Source of the DNA: Gelatoporia subvermispora B
Taxonomy: Eukaryota; Basidiomycota; Agaricomycetes; Polyporales; Gelatoporiaceae
Length of the DNA: 64,000 bases
Assembly (NCBI GenBank): GCA_000320605.2
Contig: KB445803.1
Coordinates: 741,140-805,139 of the forward strand
Reading direction: 5' to 3'
Shown: piece by piece, positions 26,177 to 37,289 of the stretch
Layout: the number at the start of each line of letters is the position of its first letter
Numbering within the stretch: position 1 is the first letter of the stretch
Position numbers and translations under genes: made by a program
Notes under the pieces: generated by a model
Databases searched by the model: none
Told to the model about the DNA's origin: nothing
The model's input: the letters and a program-made list of their open reading frames with translations, nothing else

Positions 26177-27569
26177 TCAGCCTGAGATGACGGTCCAGTC
26201 GATCTCTGCCTCTGGGCCATAGTGCTTTCTGAGCCATTCGTTCGCGAGTTTAAAGTGGCTGTTCCCGATGAAACTTCTGCGCGCTGAAAGAGGCGAGGGG
26301 TGCGAAGAGCTGGACGTCTGGATGAGCTGACGAACGAGCCTAGATAGGATGGGGACATACCGAAGTACAAGATGCTTGGACTGCGTAAGGTCATGTACAG
26401 GATTAGCAGAAAAGAGATATTCTGTGGTTCGTTCTTACCTCATCTACTCCGAGACTGTCCCAACTGTTCTGGGCGTAGGCACCCCAAGCCATAACTACGA
26501 CACCGGGGGCGTTTTCGCGCTGGACAACGGCACGGAGTGCTTCGGCTGTGAACGTTTCCCAGCCTTTCCCCGCATGGGAATTGGCGAGGCCTGAGCGAAC
26601 CGTGAGTGCAGAATTTAGAAAGAGAACTCCAGCCTGTGCGAGAGGAGTAAGGTCTCTATGGAAAAATCGTGAGTATGCTGTATACAAGACGAGATTTGTG
26701 GAACATACCCTGTCTTGGGTATCACGAACGACGGAACGTCCTTGGCTATCTGTTGATAAATGTTCCGCAGCGAGGGTGGTGGCTTCGTGGGCGGTAATAC
26801 CGAGAACGCCAGACCTGGGTCGTGTCAGGTGTCATATTATGTGTATTAGCAGTAGTTAATCACCGTGCGCTTGTCCAACGCCATGGTATGGGTCCTGAAA
26901 GCAAATCAATATTGCCATCAGATACACTGATGCGCAACGTCGAGTAAATTTCTGGAAACCTGGCCAATTACAACGACTTTCACTTTGTCGAGAGGTGTCA
27001 AGCGTGACCAGGAGTAAACGTCTTTGACTGAAATCTCGTAAGTTTACGGCGACCTGACGAGCATCAATCAACACACGAGCAGGAAATATCGTATGTTTCT
27101 TGGAGTCAGAGACCAAAAATGACTTGAGCTATACATCTCTTGAGCTGTGATGATAGGTTTACAGAAATCATCATTACGCGCCTCATTGAAGTATTCTTTC
27201 TTGAATTCTGCTTGGAGTGCATCACACCATGATACGTGCATAGTACTTTCCTCTAAGTTTTGCCAGTCGAGTCTAGCATATTCTTGTGCCCTGATTTTTT
27301 ATCGGTATGACTGTAGTATGATAGGCGGGACCAGCGGGACTACGGCGGCACCTCTCTGGTTTGAGTCCCTTCAAGTTCTCGAATGTTGCTCCCATCGAGT
27401 TTGCAGCCGCGTGAGTCTTGCTCCTCTTGACTGGTCGAGTCTCGGTGGTGTCCACTTCTGTTTCATTGAGTTTCTTTGTTAGGACAACGGTCTGCGCGAC
27501 CGTCGATGCCTTCCGCTTCAACATGGTCAGCTTTGCTGGGTTGCTGGGAAAGTGCAAAGTAGCAGCCAT
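26177..27569 (-). CDS. UNG1: Uracil-DNA glycosylase, family 1 (UNG)
   Basis: Removes uracil from DNA to start base excision repair. The first-choice ATG at 27569 gives a basic, Lys/Arg-containing N-terminus with KRKAS and KRSKT stretches, possibly a nuclear signal; a later Met is at 27524. Exons join in frame to give [20 protein letters not shown], then [20 protein letters not shown]. The water-activating motif is [13 protein letters not shown], with an intron between Q and D. The substrate loop block reads [20 protein letters not shown]. The leucine-loop motif is HPSPLSA, and the protein ends DWTVISG. All catalytic motifs are intact. The gene converges with PAN2 (about 200 bp between stop codons) and diverges from the LCP5-like gene. 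Confidence 0.93.
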
Positions 27570-27979
27570 TGTGCAGAGTGGCCAAGACGCGACGCGACGC
27601 GTCTGATCGCGCTGCTTTCCAGATTTAGCATGCGTGGGAAATACATCTATTTTCCCGCTGGCGCCTAAATGCAACTCCTCGATCAGTGCACAATGTCCTC
27701 AGTCTCCTCCGCTTCCTCAGTCTCTCCAGCTACTACTCTCGTCCACTATCAGCTCGGATTTACTTGATAAGGAAGTTCTAAGGTATGTATGCTACATTAC
27801 GAGGTCCCCGAGTTTGCGAGATGAAACGCACTGGGCTCTGACTCTCTGAGATGCTATGCACTACGCTTCAAAGCGGCGGCCTAGAAAACCGTTAACTGAT
27901 CTTCCTTCATGCTATTCTCTTGTAACAAGACCACTAATTGACGTTCCCGTTCTGACGTCAGGAGGTCGAGACCATCAGA
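27570..27979. promoter_or_regulatory. Shared divergent promoter region, UNG / LCP5-like
   Basis: About 410 bp between two divergent starts. It has direct TCTCC/TCCTC-type pyrimidine repeats near 27695-27740 (CCTCAGTCTCCTCCGCTTCC) and no obvious TATA box. No gene seen. Confidence 0.45.
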
Positions 27980-29251
27980 ATGTCGACACAGGACGAAGCC
28001 CAGGTTGTGATTGAGGCTGCCGTTGACGACGCACAGACCAAGGAATTCTGCGATGTACTGGATGACATGAAGCGAGGCATGTCCTCCGCACGAGAACTCA
28101 TCAAATCGCTACGGGAGAAGTGCGTATGAGATACATACTTAGTGGGTATTCATGCTGACGTGTACCGTCCGGTCGTTGCAGACAGAGCACGACGTCCGAC
28201 TTCGACACGAAACACGGGATCTCACTACTTTCTCTCAAGCATCACCTCATGCTCTCCTACCTCCAATCTCTCGCCCTAGTATCTGCCCGGCGTGGTCTCG
28301 GAGAGTCCCTTAGTGAGAGGTCCCCACCATCAGCGCCTTTCAGCGCGCCTACAAGAGGCGCTCGGGGATCCGGCGTTGGCGACCGAGTCGACTCAATGAT
28401 AGAGGCTCGAGTTGTACTCGAAAAGATCAAAGTACTTGAAGGTCGCATGAAGTATCAAATTGACAAGCTGGTGCGAGTCGCGGAGGAGGCATCTTCCGCT
28501 CAAAACGTAGCCAACGGTACGTGTCACTGCAGTTTCCATTTTTGTTCTCTCACCAACTCGCATGCCTGAAGATCCACTGGCATTCAAGCCAAACCCTCAG
28601 GCCCTTATGGACCAAGAGTCCGGCGAAGAGGACGAACAGGAGGAGGGCGGTAAGGACAGCCGCGGACGCGACGGGATCTACCGCCCGCCCAAGCTCGCGC
28701 CCGTGCCATACACCGATGCACGCAAGGAGAAGGACAAAGCGCGACGCGCGCCCGTACCCTCCGCGCTTGCTTCGCTCGCACACCTCGACCCGTCGAAGCC
28801 GTTCGTGGAGTCGACCTCGGGGCTCGGCTCGACGCCCTCGCTGACTACCGCGCGTGCACGCGAGCTGCAGCGCATGACCGAGTTCGAGGAGGAGAACATG
28901 ACGCGCCTCGTCATGAAGAAGAAAGAGGCAAAGCGCCGCAAGCAGGACGAGGCCGACCTCGCACTTGGTGGCCTCCCCGGCGCGTCTGGCCGCCGCGGCC
29001 GCGGGCCCGCGCTCGAAGACGAATTCGGCGACATCCTCCGCGCGGTGGGGCGCACTCGCTCGGACGCGCTTGGTGACGGGTATGAAGAGTTGCGCCAGCG
29101 GTCGAAGAAGGATAGCGTGCTCGCCCGGTCTCGGGCACGTGCCGATGATCTCGACGATCTTGGTGAGGATGGGCCCAGGCAGAGGAAGAAGAGCAGATTC
29201 GAGAAGGAGGTGAAGTCGGCGAAGAAGCGGGGGCCCGTCAAGCGCAGATGA
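27980..29251 (+). CDS. LCP5/neuroguidin family (Sas10/C1D) U3 snoRNP-associated protein
   Basis: Small-subunit processome component of the Sas10/Utp3/C1D family, needed for 18S rRNA maturation in the nucleolus. Three exons, 27980-28119, 28182-28516 and 28572-29251, give 384 aa. The N-terminal Sas10/C1D helical domain contains ISLLSLKHHLMLSYLQSLAL and ends with LEGRMKYQIDKLVRVAEE, a family signature. A DPLAFKPNPQAL motif follows, then an acidic patch, then YRPPKLAPVPY, which is typical of neuroguidin and Lcp5. The C-terminus is strongly basic (KSRFEKEVKSAKKRGPVKRR), as expected for an RNA-binding nucleolar protein. No frame defects. Confidence 0.88.
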
Positions 29252-29637
29252 GCGTGGTCAGGTTGTCTAGACTATGATCGTGAGCGTACTACTGTTTGTG
29301 TTTGCAACGCTGTCACCCGCGGACACAAGAAGCGACAGGAACCTCTAGATAGTGGTAATGCTTCAGTGTGAGATTCACCGACATTGGAGGATCAATATTG
29401 AATCAACATTTCAGTTCCAAGAATCACTCGACGGGACTGGGGAACAGTGGCATTCCACCTTCTCGCAGCGAGCGTTGTCATCACAGGGTTCATGAACTTG
29501 AAAATGCCGGCTACATAAATGCAACTTCGCGCTAGCGATTACAACAGGACAGTCCTAATCCGGAAGTCATGTTCGTTTCTTGCCTACCGTAGTGGCTAAG
29601 TTAGTGAATCCCGCAACTGCAGCACCCTTCCTACTGT
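29252..29637. other. Intergenic region LCP5-like / kinase-like gene
   Basis: 386 bp containing the 3' region of the LCP5-like gene and the upstream region of the kinase-like gene. Nothing else recognised. Confidence 0.4.
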
Positions 29638-31831
29638 ATGCGACAGAAAATCTCTCCACTGGAGTACATCTCCTACCATGCTCCTGTGCAGCCGAATGAG
29701 GATGCGTGGAAGAAGCTGTTCGCAGACGACGATCACCGCAACGTCAGACAACTTGTCCAACGACGTGCGCGTGACATGCAGCCCCCTATGTCCAGATGGA
29801 ACAGTGCATTCCGGGGAGCTCTCAGACGTTGCAGATTTGAGTTAATCAAAAGTGACCCCACAGTAATGGATCCTGGTGCAGGGTAACTCTTCAGACTTGA
29901 AATATCGTCTCGTAAATCTCAATAGTTTATTCTATGCAAGTTTAGAGCGCAAATACCTGATCCCTACATTAACTATCCTCAATGAGCGTTTGCTAAGATA
30001 CAATGCTCCAAGAGTTCGCTGTGTTGAAATAGCAGATGGTGAGCGACCTTCTGTATTGCGATTAGGTTTCGAGCTTATCCAGCACTCACAGAACCTTGGC
30101 GCACCTTTATCATCGGATTTTGGACAGATAATATTGACCCTGAGGATCCGAGTGAACAATACTGGTATAAGAGGCGACTGGCTCCCTTTGACTTTGAGGA
30201 GACCCCGCGCGTTGCCATGTGTGTGGTCGCTTTTCTAGTACGCTTCTCTTTTTGCACGCTATGCATTCATGCCACTTAGCTCCAAATTGTAGCCTCCTGG
30301 AAGCCTGAAAGTGGAATACGTCGGCACTGGCATACAAGAGCGAACGGTCCACATGCCACGGGCTATCTCACGAGAGCTCGACCGCGTTTATGAGCTCTGT
30401 ACGCATTACAACGCACCACTTGGCATGCTGACCGACGAAGCTCTTTCTGTGGCCATCAACGGCATCGAGCGCATCAAATATTCCGACGATCCGCCAGTAC
30501 TCGAATTGAGCACCTCATTTGCCCCAACGGACCCGGTGCAAGTGGCCATAGGCGGCATGCTTCATGTCCTGGGGTGCAGGAACATGGCGATTTTCCACAC
30601 GAAGTCTCCACCACTCCAGCCATATCTGGGCGCAGTGGTCGAACATGCGCCAACCCTATCATCGCTCGACGAAGCAATCGCCACCAGGTATGCTTTCGAG
30701 GATTGGGACTTGTTTACAATGCAGCGCTGCCGAGACGAGTGGTATCTGTTCTGGGACTGGCAGCACGAGCTTAGGCGGCGTGCTCTGGTCCGTCCTCTTG
30801 ACAAGGGAGATACATTAAAGATCAAGCTGGGCTCAGATTTTGGAACACGACACTTCCTGATGCGCTCACCTTACCCGAAACAGCCACTTCCTTCTGAGGG
30901 ATATTCTATTTTCGCAACCCAAGCACGTCCTCGTGATGATGTCATTGATGCTATCTTCCGAGACTCTGGAGAGTGCGATCGGCTAAGCGACCAGCATGTC
31001 GTCTTCACTGTCTCGGAGGTCAGACGCTCTGGTCGGCTCGGGTATTCGCAGGTTGTGTTTGGAACACTGGTCAACAACAGCACCAAACTCTGCTTAAAGC
31101 TCTACGACGAACGGTTCTTCGCGATTGAGGAAGTAGAGGGTTATGACGATCCCCTAGTGCAGTGTGACCCCGCGCAGCGTTTCAATGACCTGATGACAGC
31201 AACCTATCTGGCGAGAAATGAGGAGACTATATACGACCGTCTGAGCGAGTTGCAGGGAAGCCTGCTCCCGTATTACTACGGTATCCGACGGGTGCGGCCT
31301 ATGCTTACCTCTCCTCACGGCCGCTGATACCTCCTCCCTAATTCTGATGATTGTCAGGTTGAGCTCCCGGATGGCACTACGGTCTGGGGGCTGCTAACCG
31401 AATTCATTGAGGGCCCGATAATTGAGCACATCGATGCCCGCGACTGGTCGAGGGAAGCTCAGATTGACTTTGTCAGTACGCCCCGTATTATCTTGGACCT
31501 TTCGCTGATAGCCCAACCATGATTATTACTGTAGATCCGGCGTATGCGCCATCTCTTCAGGGCGCTTCGATACGCCGGGGTGACGCACAACGATGACAGT
31601 CCCCGCAACCTCCTCTGTCCCAATATTGGAGTGCGCGGATCAGGGGCCCCAGGGATCGTGTTGATCGATTTTGCATTCTCGGATCCATGGCTGAACGATG
31701 ACAGGGGCACGCCACCGGTGTATGATAGTCCGACGGACAAGCCCCACTTTCGTCCGTTGCTACTCCACGTCGGCATCAGTAAAGATCTTGTAAACGAACA
31801 GTGGGAGCCCCTTGATGAGCTAGAAATCTAA
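29638..31831 (+). CDS. Fungal kinase-like protein, apparently intact copy
   Basis: Six exons sum exactly to 637 aa: 29638-29882, 29926-30038, 30092-30237, 30293-31291, 31358-31471 and 31535-31831. The C-terminal half has an atypical kinase or small-molecule-phosphotransferase fold by motif: a candidate ATP-binding Lys in LCLKLYDERFF, the catalytic loop THNDDSPRNLL (H-x-D with downstream N), and DFA in IVLIDFAFSD where DFG is usual. The N-terminal 300 residues are unfamiliar. Three decayed paralogues lie in the 44-53 kb island, and the intron sites can be matched in them where those parts survive. The protein target is unknown. The DFA change leaves open whether it is an active enzyme or a pseudokinase. 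Confidence 0.75.
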
Positions 31832-32054
31832 TGTTCACTCTGATCTACTTCAGGTTTCGGAGGGGTTTGTTCAATATTGACAAGACGATGTATCTATAAA
31901 TCGTGTATAAGGTACGAGGATGGTTACGCGTACAATGGTGCATGGTCATGCTAGCGCTACAAACGAAGTGCAATAAAAATAAGCAGAGCCCATCGACTGT
32001 TCGAACAAAGAGTACTCTTCGACCCCGCGCCACCAGGCCCAGCCTGCATGACGC

Positions 32055-33407
32055 TCATACAATCACAAAGCTCAATACTACCGTGATAGCAGCCACAACA
32101 CTTCGAGCATAATCCACCTGCGGCCCTGACGACCCATTATCGGAGCTCACCGAAGTAGTACTGTTCGTCCCGTTCAGTTGGATCGCCGTTGCCTGGAAGG
32201 CTGCGAAATTATTTGGGCCGCCCTCAACGGCGTTCACCGAGAAGACCATGCCTGCGCCACAGTGGCTTGTGGGGTTCGTCTGCCGGCAGAATGCCCAGAT
32301 CGGAGAGGTCTGCAAAGGGTGACCGTCAGCAGTCGGGAAATCACATATATGGCCTGAGACATACGTCGTTGATCTGAATCGTGAATGTCGGGAAGCTCGT
32401 GGCATTATCAGACACAGGCATGCTGCAGGCATGTGTTCAGTACGAGGATATATGACCGGACCAGGGATGCTTACAATCCAGAGTCGAACCCGATCTCCCC
32501 GTTCGTGCTGCTCTCCGAGAGGCTCACACATGGATCCGCAAAGCTGCTCTGCGTGGCTGTGTGGTTCTTCTGCATGAACTGGAAAGTGATCGTGTCGCCG
32601 ATATTCGCGGTGATATTTGCAGGGTCAAACACGAGCTTGTTCGGGCCGCCGACTACGACCTGGTGATCTGCGGACATGGATGTGGCCGCCGGTGGTGGTG
32701 GTGATGCCTGTGCAGAAGAAGAGGGCGCCGAAGATGCAGACGACGCGCTGGAAGAGGAAGCAGGCGCGGTCACTGTCGCGGTGACGGTGACCACACTGGC
32801 GGCGGCGCTGCTCTGGGATGCTGCAGCCGTCGAAGAGGCGACATCGGACGAGTTGGAATTTGACGTGCTACTCGAGTTGATCGAGTTGAGGCCCATCGCA
32901 GCGGCCTGGAATGCGGAGAACTGGTCGCCTGGGTTGATAGCGAAGACCATGCCTTGCTCGCAATGGCCAGTCTGTCGGCAGAATACCCACACGGGGTTCG
33001 TATCTGCCACTGTGAACTGTGCAGCAGGGAAGGGACCTGCGTCGTTATCTGCGACAGGGACACTTTTTGTATCTGCGATGAGATGACGGAGGACGTGGGA
33101 GCAGCGACGAAGTACTCACAAGCCCGAGTCAAATCCTCCATCGAGAGCCTGGCACGGGTTTTGGAACGTCGACTGTGTGACCGTGTGGTTTTCTTGGTGG
33201 AACGAGAATGTTACAATATCACCAGGGTTCGCAGTCTATCCTTTGACATCAATTCGAACGACCCTCATAAGATTAATCCGAGCCACGTACCACGGACTGA
33301 GGGTTAAACTCGAGAATGCCGGGCCCGCCGACAGTCACTTGCAACTCGGCGCCGCGAGTCGCGATCATCCCAGCCACAGAAGCAAAAGCAGCAATGTACG
33401 ACAACAT
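32055..33407 (-). CDS. Extracellular serine-rich protein with two cupredoxin domains
   Basis: Secreted copper-protein-like gene. ATG 33407 starts a signal peptide (MLSYIAAFASVAGMIATRG) followed directly by LQVTVGGPGILEFNP, the first cupredoxin domain. Type-1 copper ligands are visible in both domains: His in ENHTVTQS and KNHTATQS, Cys in VFCRQ and AFCRQ, then His and Met in GHCEQGM and SHCGAGM. A Ser/Ala/Thr-rich linker (about 32700-32870) connects them and is probably O-glycosylated. The C-terminus ends with a hydrophobic segment (VVAAITVVLSFVIV) after a small-residue region, consistent with a GPI-anchor signal. Such proteins are common in polypores, and their role (cell wall or oxidative chemistry) is not established. 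Confidence 0.87.
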
Positions 33408-34011
33408 AGTACTATATTCTTCGATTGTCCAGAGCGCGTCAATGCGACAATATGGTGACAGAGGTTCCGTTGAGACGTGACGTGCGTAAGGAATGTAGGA
33501 TAGCGATCGGTCTACGTGGGTGTGGCGTCTCGAAACTGTCCAAGATTATACGAGATGTGCAGTACAAGGCAAGCTGAAAGCAAGGGCATCATGGAAACGA
33601 CCTGTCCACCTTTTTATACACGTCGAGGAGACAATGAAAGAGCCGAGCAACAAGCGCTGCCAGCCTACCTCTTTACGCGTCTGCTTTTGTTCTCAAACGC
33701 GGTCACGTGATGCGGACAATGGGTCATGCTTTTGTACCGCCCAATACATCGGCAACTCGGAGAGTTGGCCTTTGGCTCGCAGCTCGGTCTCGAAGCGTAA
33801 ATACAACACTACCTCCGATCTTGGCAGATGCGAAGCTACAATGATGTAATTTGGCTGATGATGCCCTCCTGCTTTAGTACATGCTGGTTGTGTCCCCCAC
33901 GACGGATACATTAGCGTTATACATTCTACACCATGAGATGAGTGTTCGAAGAGTTAGAGTCAATTGCTAAATGCGATCCATCCTAATAGTTTGAAGTCCT
34001 GGACTAATAGA
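33408..34011. other. Intergenic region cupredoxin gene / T5orf172 gene
   Basis: About 600 bp upstream of the cupredoxin gene and downstream of the T5orf172 gene. No open frame of note, no RNA gene and no repeat recognised. Confidence 0.4.
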
Positions 34012-35736
34012 TCACGCCGTCGGCAACGGTTCCTGCATATACCCCGCAACAAACCCGCCCCACTTGTCGATCACGGGCTGCACGATCAGCTCCCACACCT
34101 GGTCCTTGTACCGCCCGCTCTCGGGGCGAGGGAACGAGAAGATCTCCTTATGCATCGCGCCGCCTTCTCCACCAAAATCACAAGCACATCATATCGATCA
34201 GTGCTCTCTCACGCGTACGGCGACCTATCGAACACACTTACAGTCAGAGCAGGGCTTGCGTCTGGGGCGCGCCGGGCTCGTGCTATCGCGCCCCTCCGCG
34301 GGCACGTTCGGGAACTCCGGTTCAAGATACGGTGCGTTCAGCGCGAGGTCCGCAAGCTCGAGATGAACGAGTCGCTCGACGCGGTGACACCAGAGCCCGG
34401 GGTCGCCGGGGAGGACGCGCCCGCGGAGGTGACTGCCGTTGTCCGCCTCGACCGTGCCCGGCCACCAGCCGCGTAGGACCTGCTCCTTCGAGCCACACTG
34501 CTTCGACCACTCGTCGAGCCGTTTGTTGAGCTTGACCGTTCGCCCCACTTTGAGGTGAATCTCCTTCGTATTGTTCGGTTCTGGCGGGAGAGAAGTGTGG
34601 TAATGATTGCGAAGAGTACACGGGAAAGGGTGAGGGCTTACCTCGGATTTCGAACGTATAGATGAACCCGAGTTCGTCCGCCTCCGAGCGCGGCTTCCGC
34701 ATCTCCTCCCGGAGAGCAGCCTTAGTATCTGGTTGCAGGTACTCCGCAATCCAGGCTGGCGACGATTTAGACGTCAGAGACGCTTCAAAGCTCTTTTCGA
34801 TCGCAACCTACGTTGATAATCTATCCATTGTTTCGTCTTCGTGAGCTTATTCTCCAGGTAGAATCCCGTCGGCTCCAGGACCTGCTTCACATGCTGGTGG
34901 CAGAACCGGATGACCTCGGCAGTGGAATCGAGGCGCGTGAGCGCGGGCCCGACCTGGACCTTCCGCGAACAGCGCACGCCTTTCTGGGTGATGGCACTGC
35001 ACCGGACTGAATCCGGCGGCGGGCCAGTTGCACTGGTGGAGGACGGGGACGGCGGAGAAGAGTCATTACTGGTGTCTCTCTGCAAGGGCGTGGCGGCTGG
35101 CTTGCGCGACGTGGATGCAGGCGTCTGGATAACAGAGCTGGAGTGTGGCCGTGCGGGCGCCGCCGAGGGCGTCGCAGGGCCTGCTAGAGACGACGGCGGG
35201 AGCTCGGGGTCGGAGTGCGGTCGTACCGGCGTCGCGGCTATCGGTGGCCTGAGGGAGGTTCCGCTGCGCGGTGGCGTCCTGGTGGGTGTACCCAACGCGT
35301 ACCGCATAGTCTGCGATATGTCCTGCCGGGCTTCGTGCGCAGGTACGGGCATCGCGATGCGCGCTGGAGGTACCGGAAGAGGCCCTGGGGGTGCGGCGCC
35401 ATAGGTGGAGGGTATGGGGAACTGGTGCGGAGGTGCTGGTCGGTCGGGACGCGTGCTCTTGGGAAGGACGGGCGCGGAGGGAGGTGGTGGAAGCTCATGA
35501 CGATTCGCGGGCGCAGCTGATGGCGCCGAATGCGTCGGACGGTGCGTCTGGGACACAAAACCTCCTACAAACGGCCGCTCGTGGCGTGGTGTCTGTAGCT
35601 TTGCAGGTGCTTCACGACCGTGTCCGAGGCTTAGCCCACCCAGTTGCTGCGCAAGATCATCGCTGATCCTGCCCTTCGCATCTGTCCTGGCATCGCCGGA
35701 GGGTGTCGACTTATGTCGCTTGAAAAGAGAGAACAT
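34012..35736 (-). CDS. T5orf172/DUF1766 (GIY-YIG superfamily) protein
   Basis: Starts at 35736 (MFSLFKRHKSTPSG). A long Pro/Ser-rich, probably disordered N-terminal region is followed by a Cys/His cluster (RCSAITQKGVRCSRKV and FCHQHV) that could bind zinc. The T5orf172 domain follows: YLENKLTKTKQWIDY, then WIAEYLQPDTKAALREEM, GFIYTFEIR and LKVGRTVKLNKRLDEW, where the GFIYT and KVGRT segments correspond to the GIY-YIG core. It ends AGYMQEPLPTA. At least three introns are needed. Fungal relatives are annotated as meiotically up-regulated gene 113-like. Nuclease activity is not established for these fungal proteins. Confidence 0.82.
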
Positions 35737-36025
35737 GTATGGTATTGAGGTGAGAGATAGGGCAGGGTGGCCCGCGACCAGAGGATAGGGGGAATAGACA
35801 CAGCATAGCGGCTCATGGCGGACAATGAGCGTGTCACCGTGATGGCGTGAATGAGCACGTCCTAGACGCCGACCACCACAGCTCGAGCACCGCGCTTGCT
35901 TGCCCTCCCGCACAAATCTGTGCATACCCGCGGCTGGTTCTCTCTGGTTCTATAGCTTCTTTGGTCACTCGTGATATACCTCCACCGACCTCCTATCACT
36001 AACATCTCTAGCTAGCATTCATACG
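35737..36025. promoter_or_regulatory. Divergent promoter, T5orf172 gene / PDCD5
   Basis: 289 bp between two divergent ATGs, so it must carry both promoters. No clear TATA box seen. Confidence 0.5.
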
Positions 36026-36627
36026 ATGGAGGACCCTGAGCTTGCCGCTATCCGCGCCGCGCGCATGAACCAGATGCAGCAGAATGCCCCGCAAGGAGCA
36101 CCCCAGGGCGAAGATGAGAGCAAACGGGCAGCAGCAGAGGAGGAGATGCGCAGGGACCTAATGTCCAAGGTTCTGGACAGCCCGGCAAGGGAACGACGTA
36201 CGCTACGCTATTCACCTCGATTCTGTGCGATCCATGCGTCTGACGACCCCCTCCTCCGATCGCGATGATCCCTGGCCATCTCGCGCATGCCGCTATACAG
36301 TCGCGCGCATCGCGCTCGTCGCCCCTGACAGAGCACGCCAAATCGAGGCCATACTGCTGCGAATGGCCCAAACAGGGCAGATCCGAAGCCGAGTAACCGA
36401 AGACCAGCTAATCGAGCTGCTGGAGCAGGTATGTTGCACAGCTTTCAGCCCATCTTTGCACCACTCACTTCCTCGCACAGGTTGAGGAGACGCAATCCAA
36501 GTCTGCACCGAAGAAGGGAACTATTGTCGTATGTTGACCTGTGCTCCGACCGATTTGCAAATGTCTGACTTGTTGCATGCAGTTCCAACGGAGAAAGGGT
36601 GGTCTCGACGACGACGATGACTTCTAG
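36026..36627 (+). CDS. PDCD5/TFAR19 family protein
   Basis: Small conserved helical protein, called double-stranded DNA-binding protein PDCD5 in eukaryotes and archaea. It is linked to apoptosis in animals and to chaperonin (CCT/tubulin) function. Four exons, 36026-36197, 36301-36428, 36481-36528 and 36583-36627, give 130 aa, the usual length. Signature blocks are ELAAIRAARM at the N-terminus, LVAPDRARQIEAILLRMAQ, GQIRSRVTEDQLIELLEQV, and the acidic C-terminus GGLDDDDDF. Complete and undamaged. Confidence 0.93.
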
Positions 36628-37289
36628 CCTCACATGAATGATATTCCTGTACTACTACGTTCCACTTTCGACACGTATCTTGACACCGCCTCTACCGGAG
36701 TTCTAGTCATCCAGCCATCCTCGAGGTCGGGCTGCTGCGTAATTTGGAAGACACATCAATCAGCTGACACTGGAATAAGGTGCGCTGTGACAGTCTCCGT
36801 GCATACGCCATATAGACCCCATATGCGACAGCTGCCTGCAGGGGGCGCACGGGAACAGACATGCCAACTCCTGCTGGATCCGGAAGACAACACTGCCTTG
36901 CTTCTGGCGCACCGGATGTGTGCGCTCCGTAAGTGTGTGATGAGTATATGCTATGGTCTGTAGTAGCGGCTACAGCAGTCGACCACATAGCGAAATTACT
37001 GTAAGCCTTTAAGAGGATGTCCTGCTGGAATTGCCAAGATGTAATGATGTCCGAGGAGATGCGGAGTGAAATGAGATACAGAATTGAGCGTGCGGACCAT
37101 TGGGCGCCTAAGTTCGCCAGTGTTTGTGCGTTGTTTGTACGCCTTGGTAAAAGCAGACAGAGAAGCGCCCTATTGTCGCGTTCCCCTCCCCGCTCCCGCT
37201 GTTCTGTCGCAACCACCGTTTCGTCTTTATTCTCGACTTTTGCATCGTCAGCAGCACTTTCATACCCCCGCATCAGATTCTCTATTGCA
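36628..37289. other. Intergenic region PDCD5 / NOT4
   Basis: 660 bp holding the PDCD5 3' region and the NOT4 promoter and 5' UTR. A 188-codon minus-strand open frame crosses it, but it has no recognisable domain and overlaps the start of NOT4, so I do not call it a gene. Confidence 0.45.

Noticed and set aside
28678..29241. 187-codon minus-strand frame antisense to the LCP5-like gene
   Set aside because: Ser/Arg-rich mirror of the Lys/Glu/Asp-rich coding strand. No independent evidence.
36707..37273. 188-codon minus-strand open frame starting with ATG upstream of NOT4
   Set aside because: No recognisable domain, low-complexity Glu/Arg stretch, and it lies antisense in the NOT4 promoter and leader. 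Likely chance.
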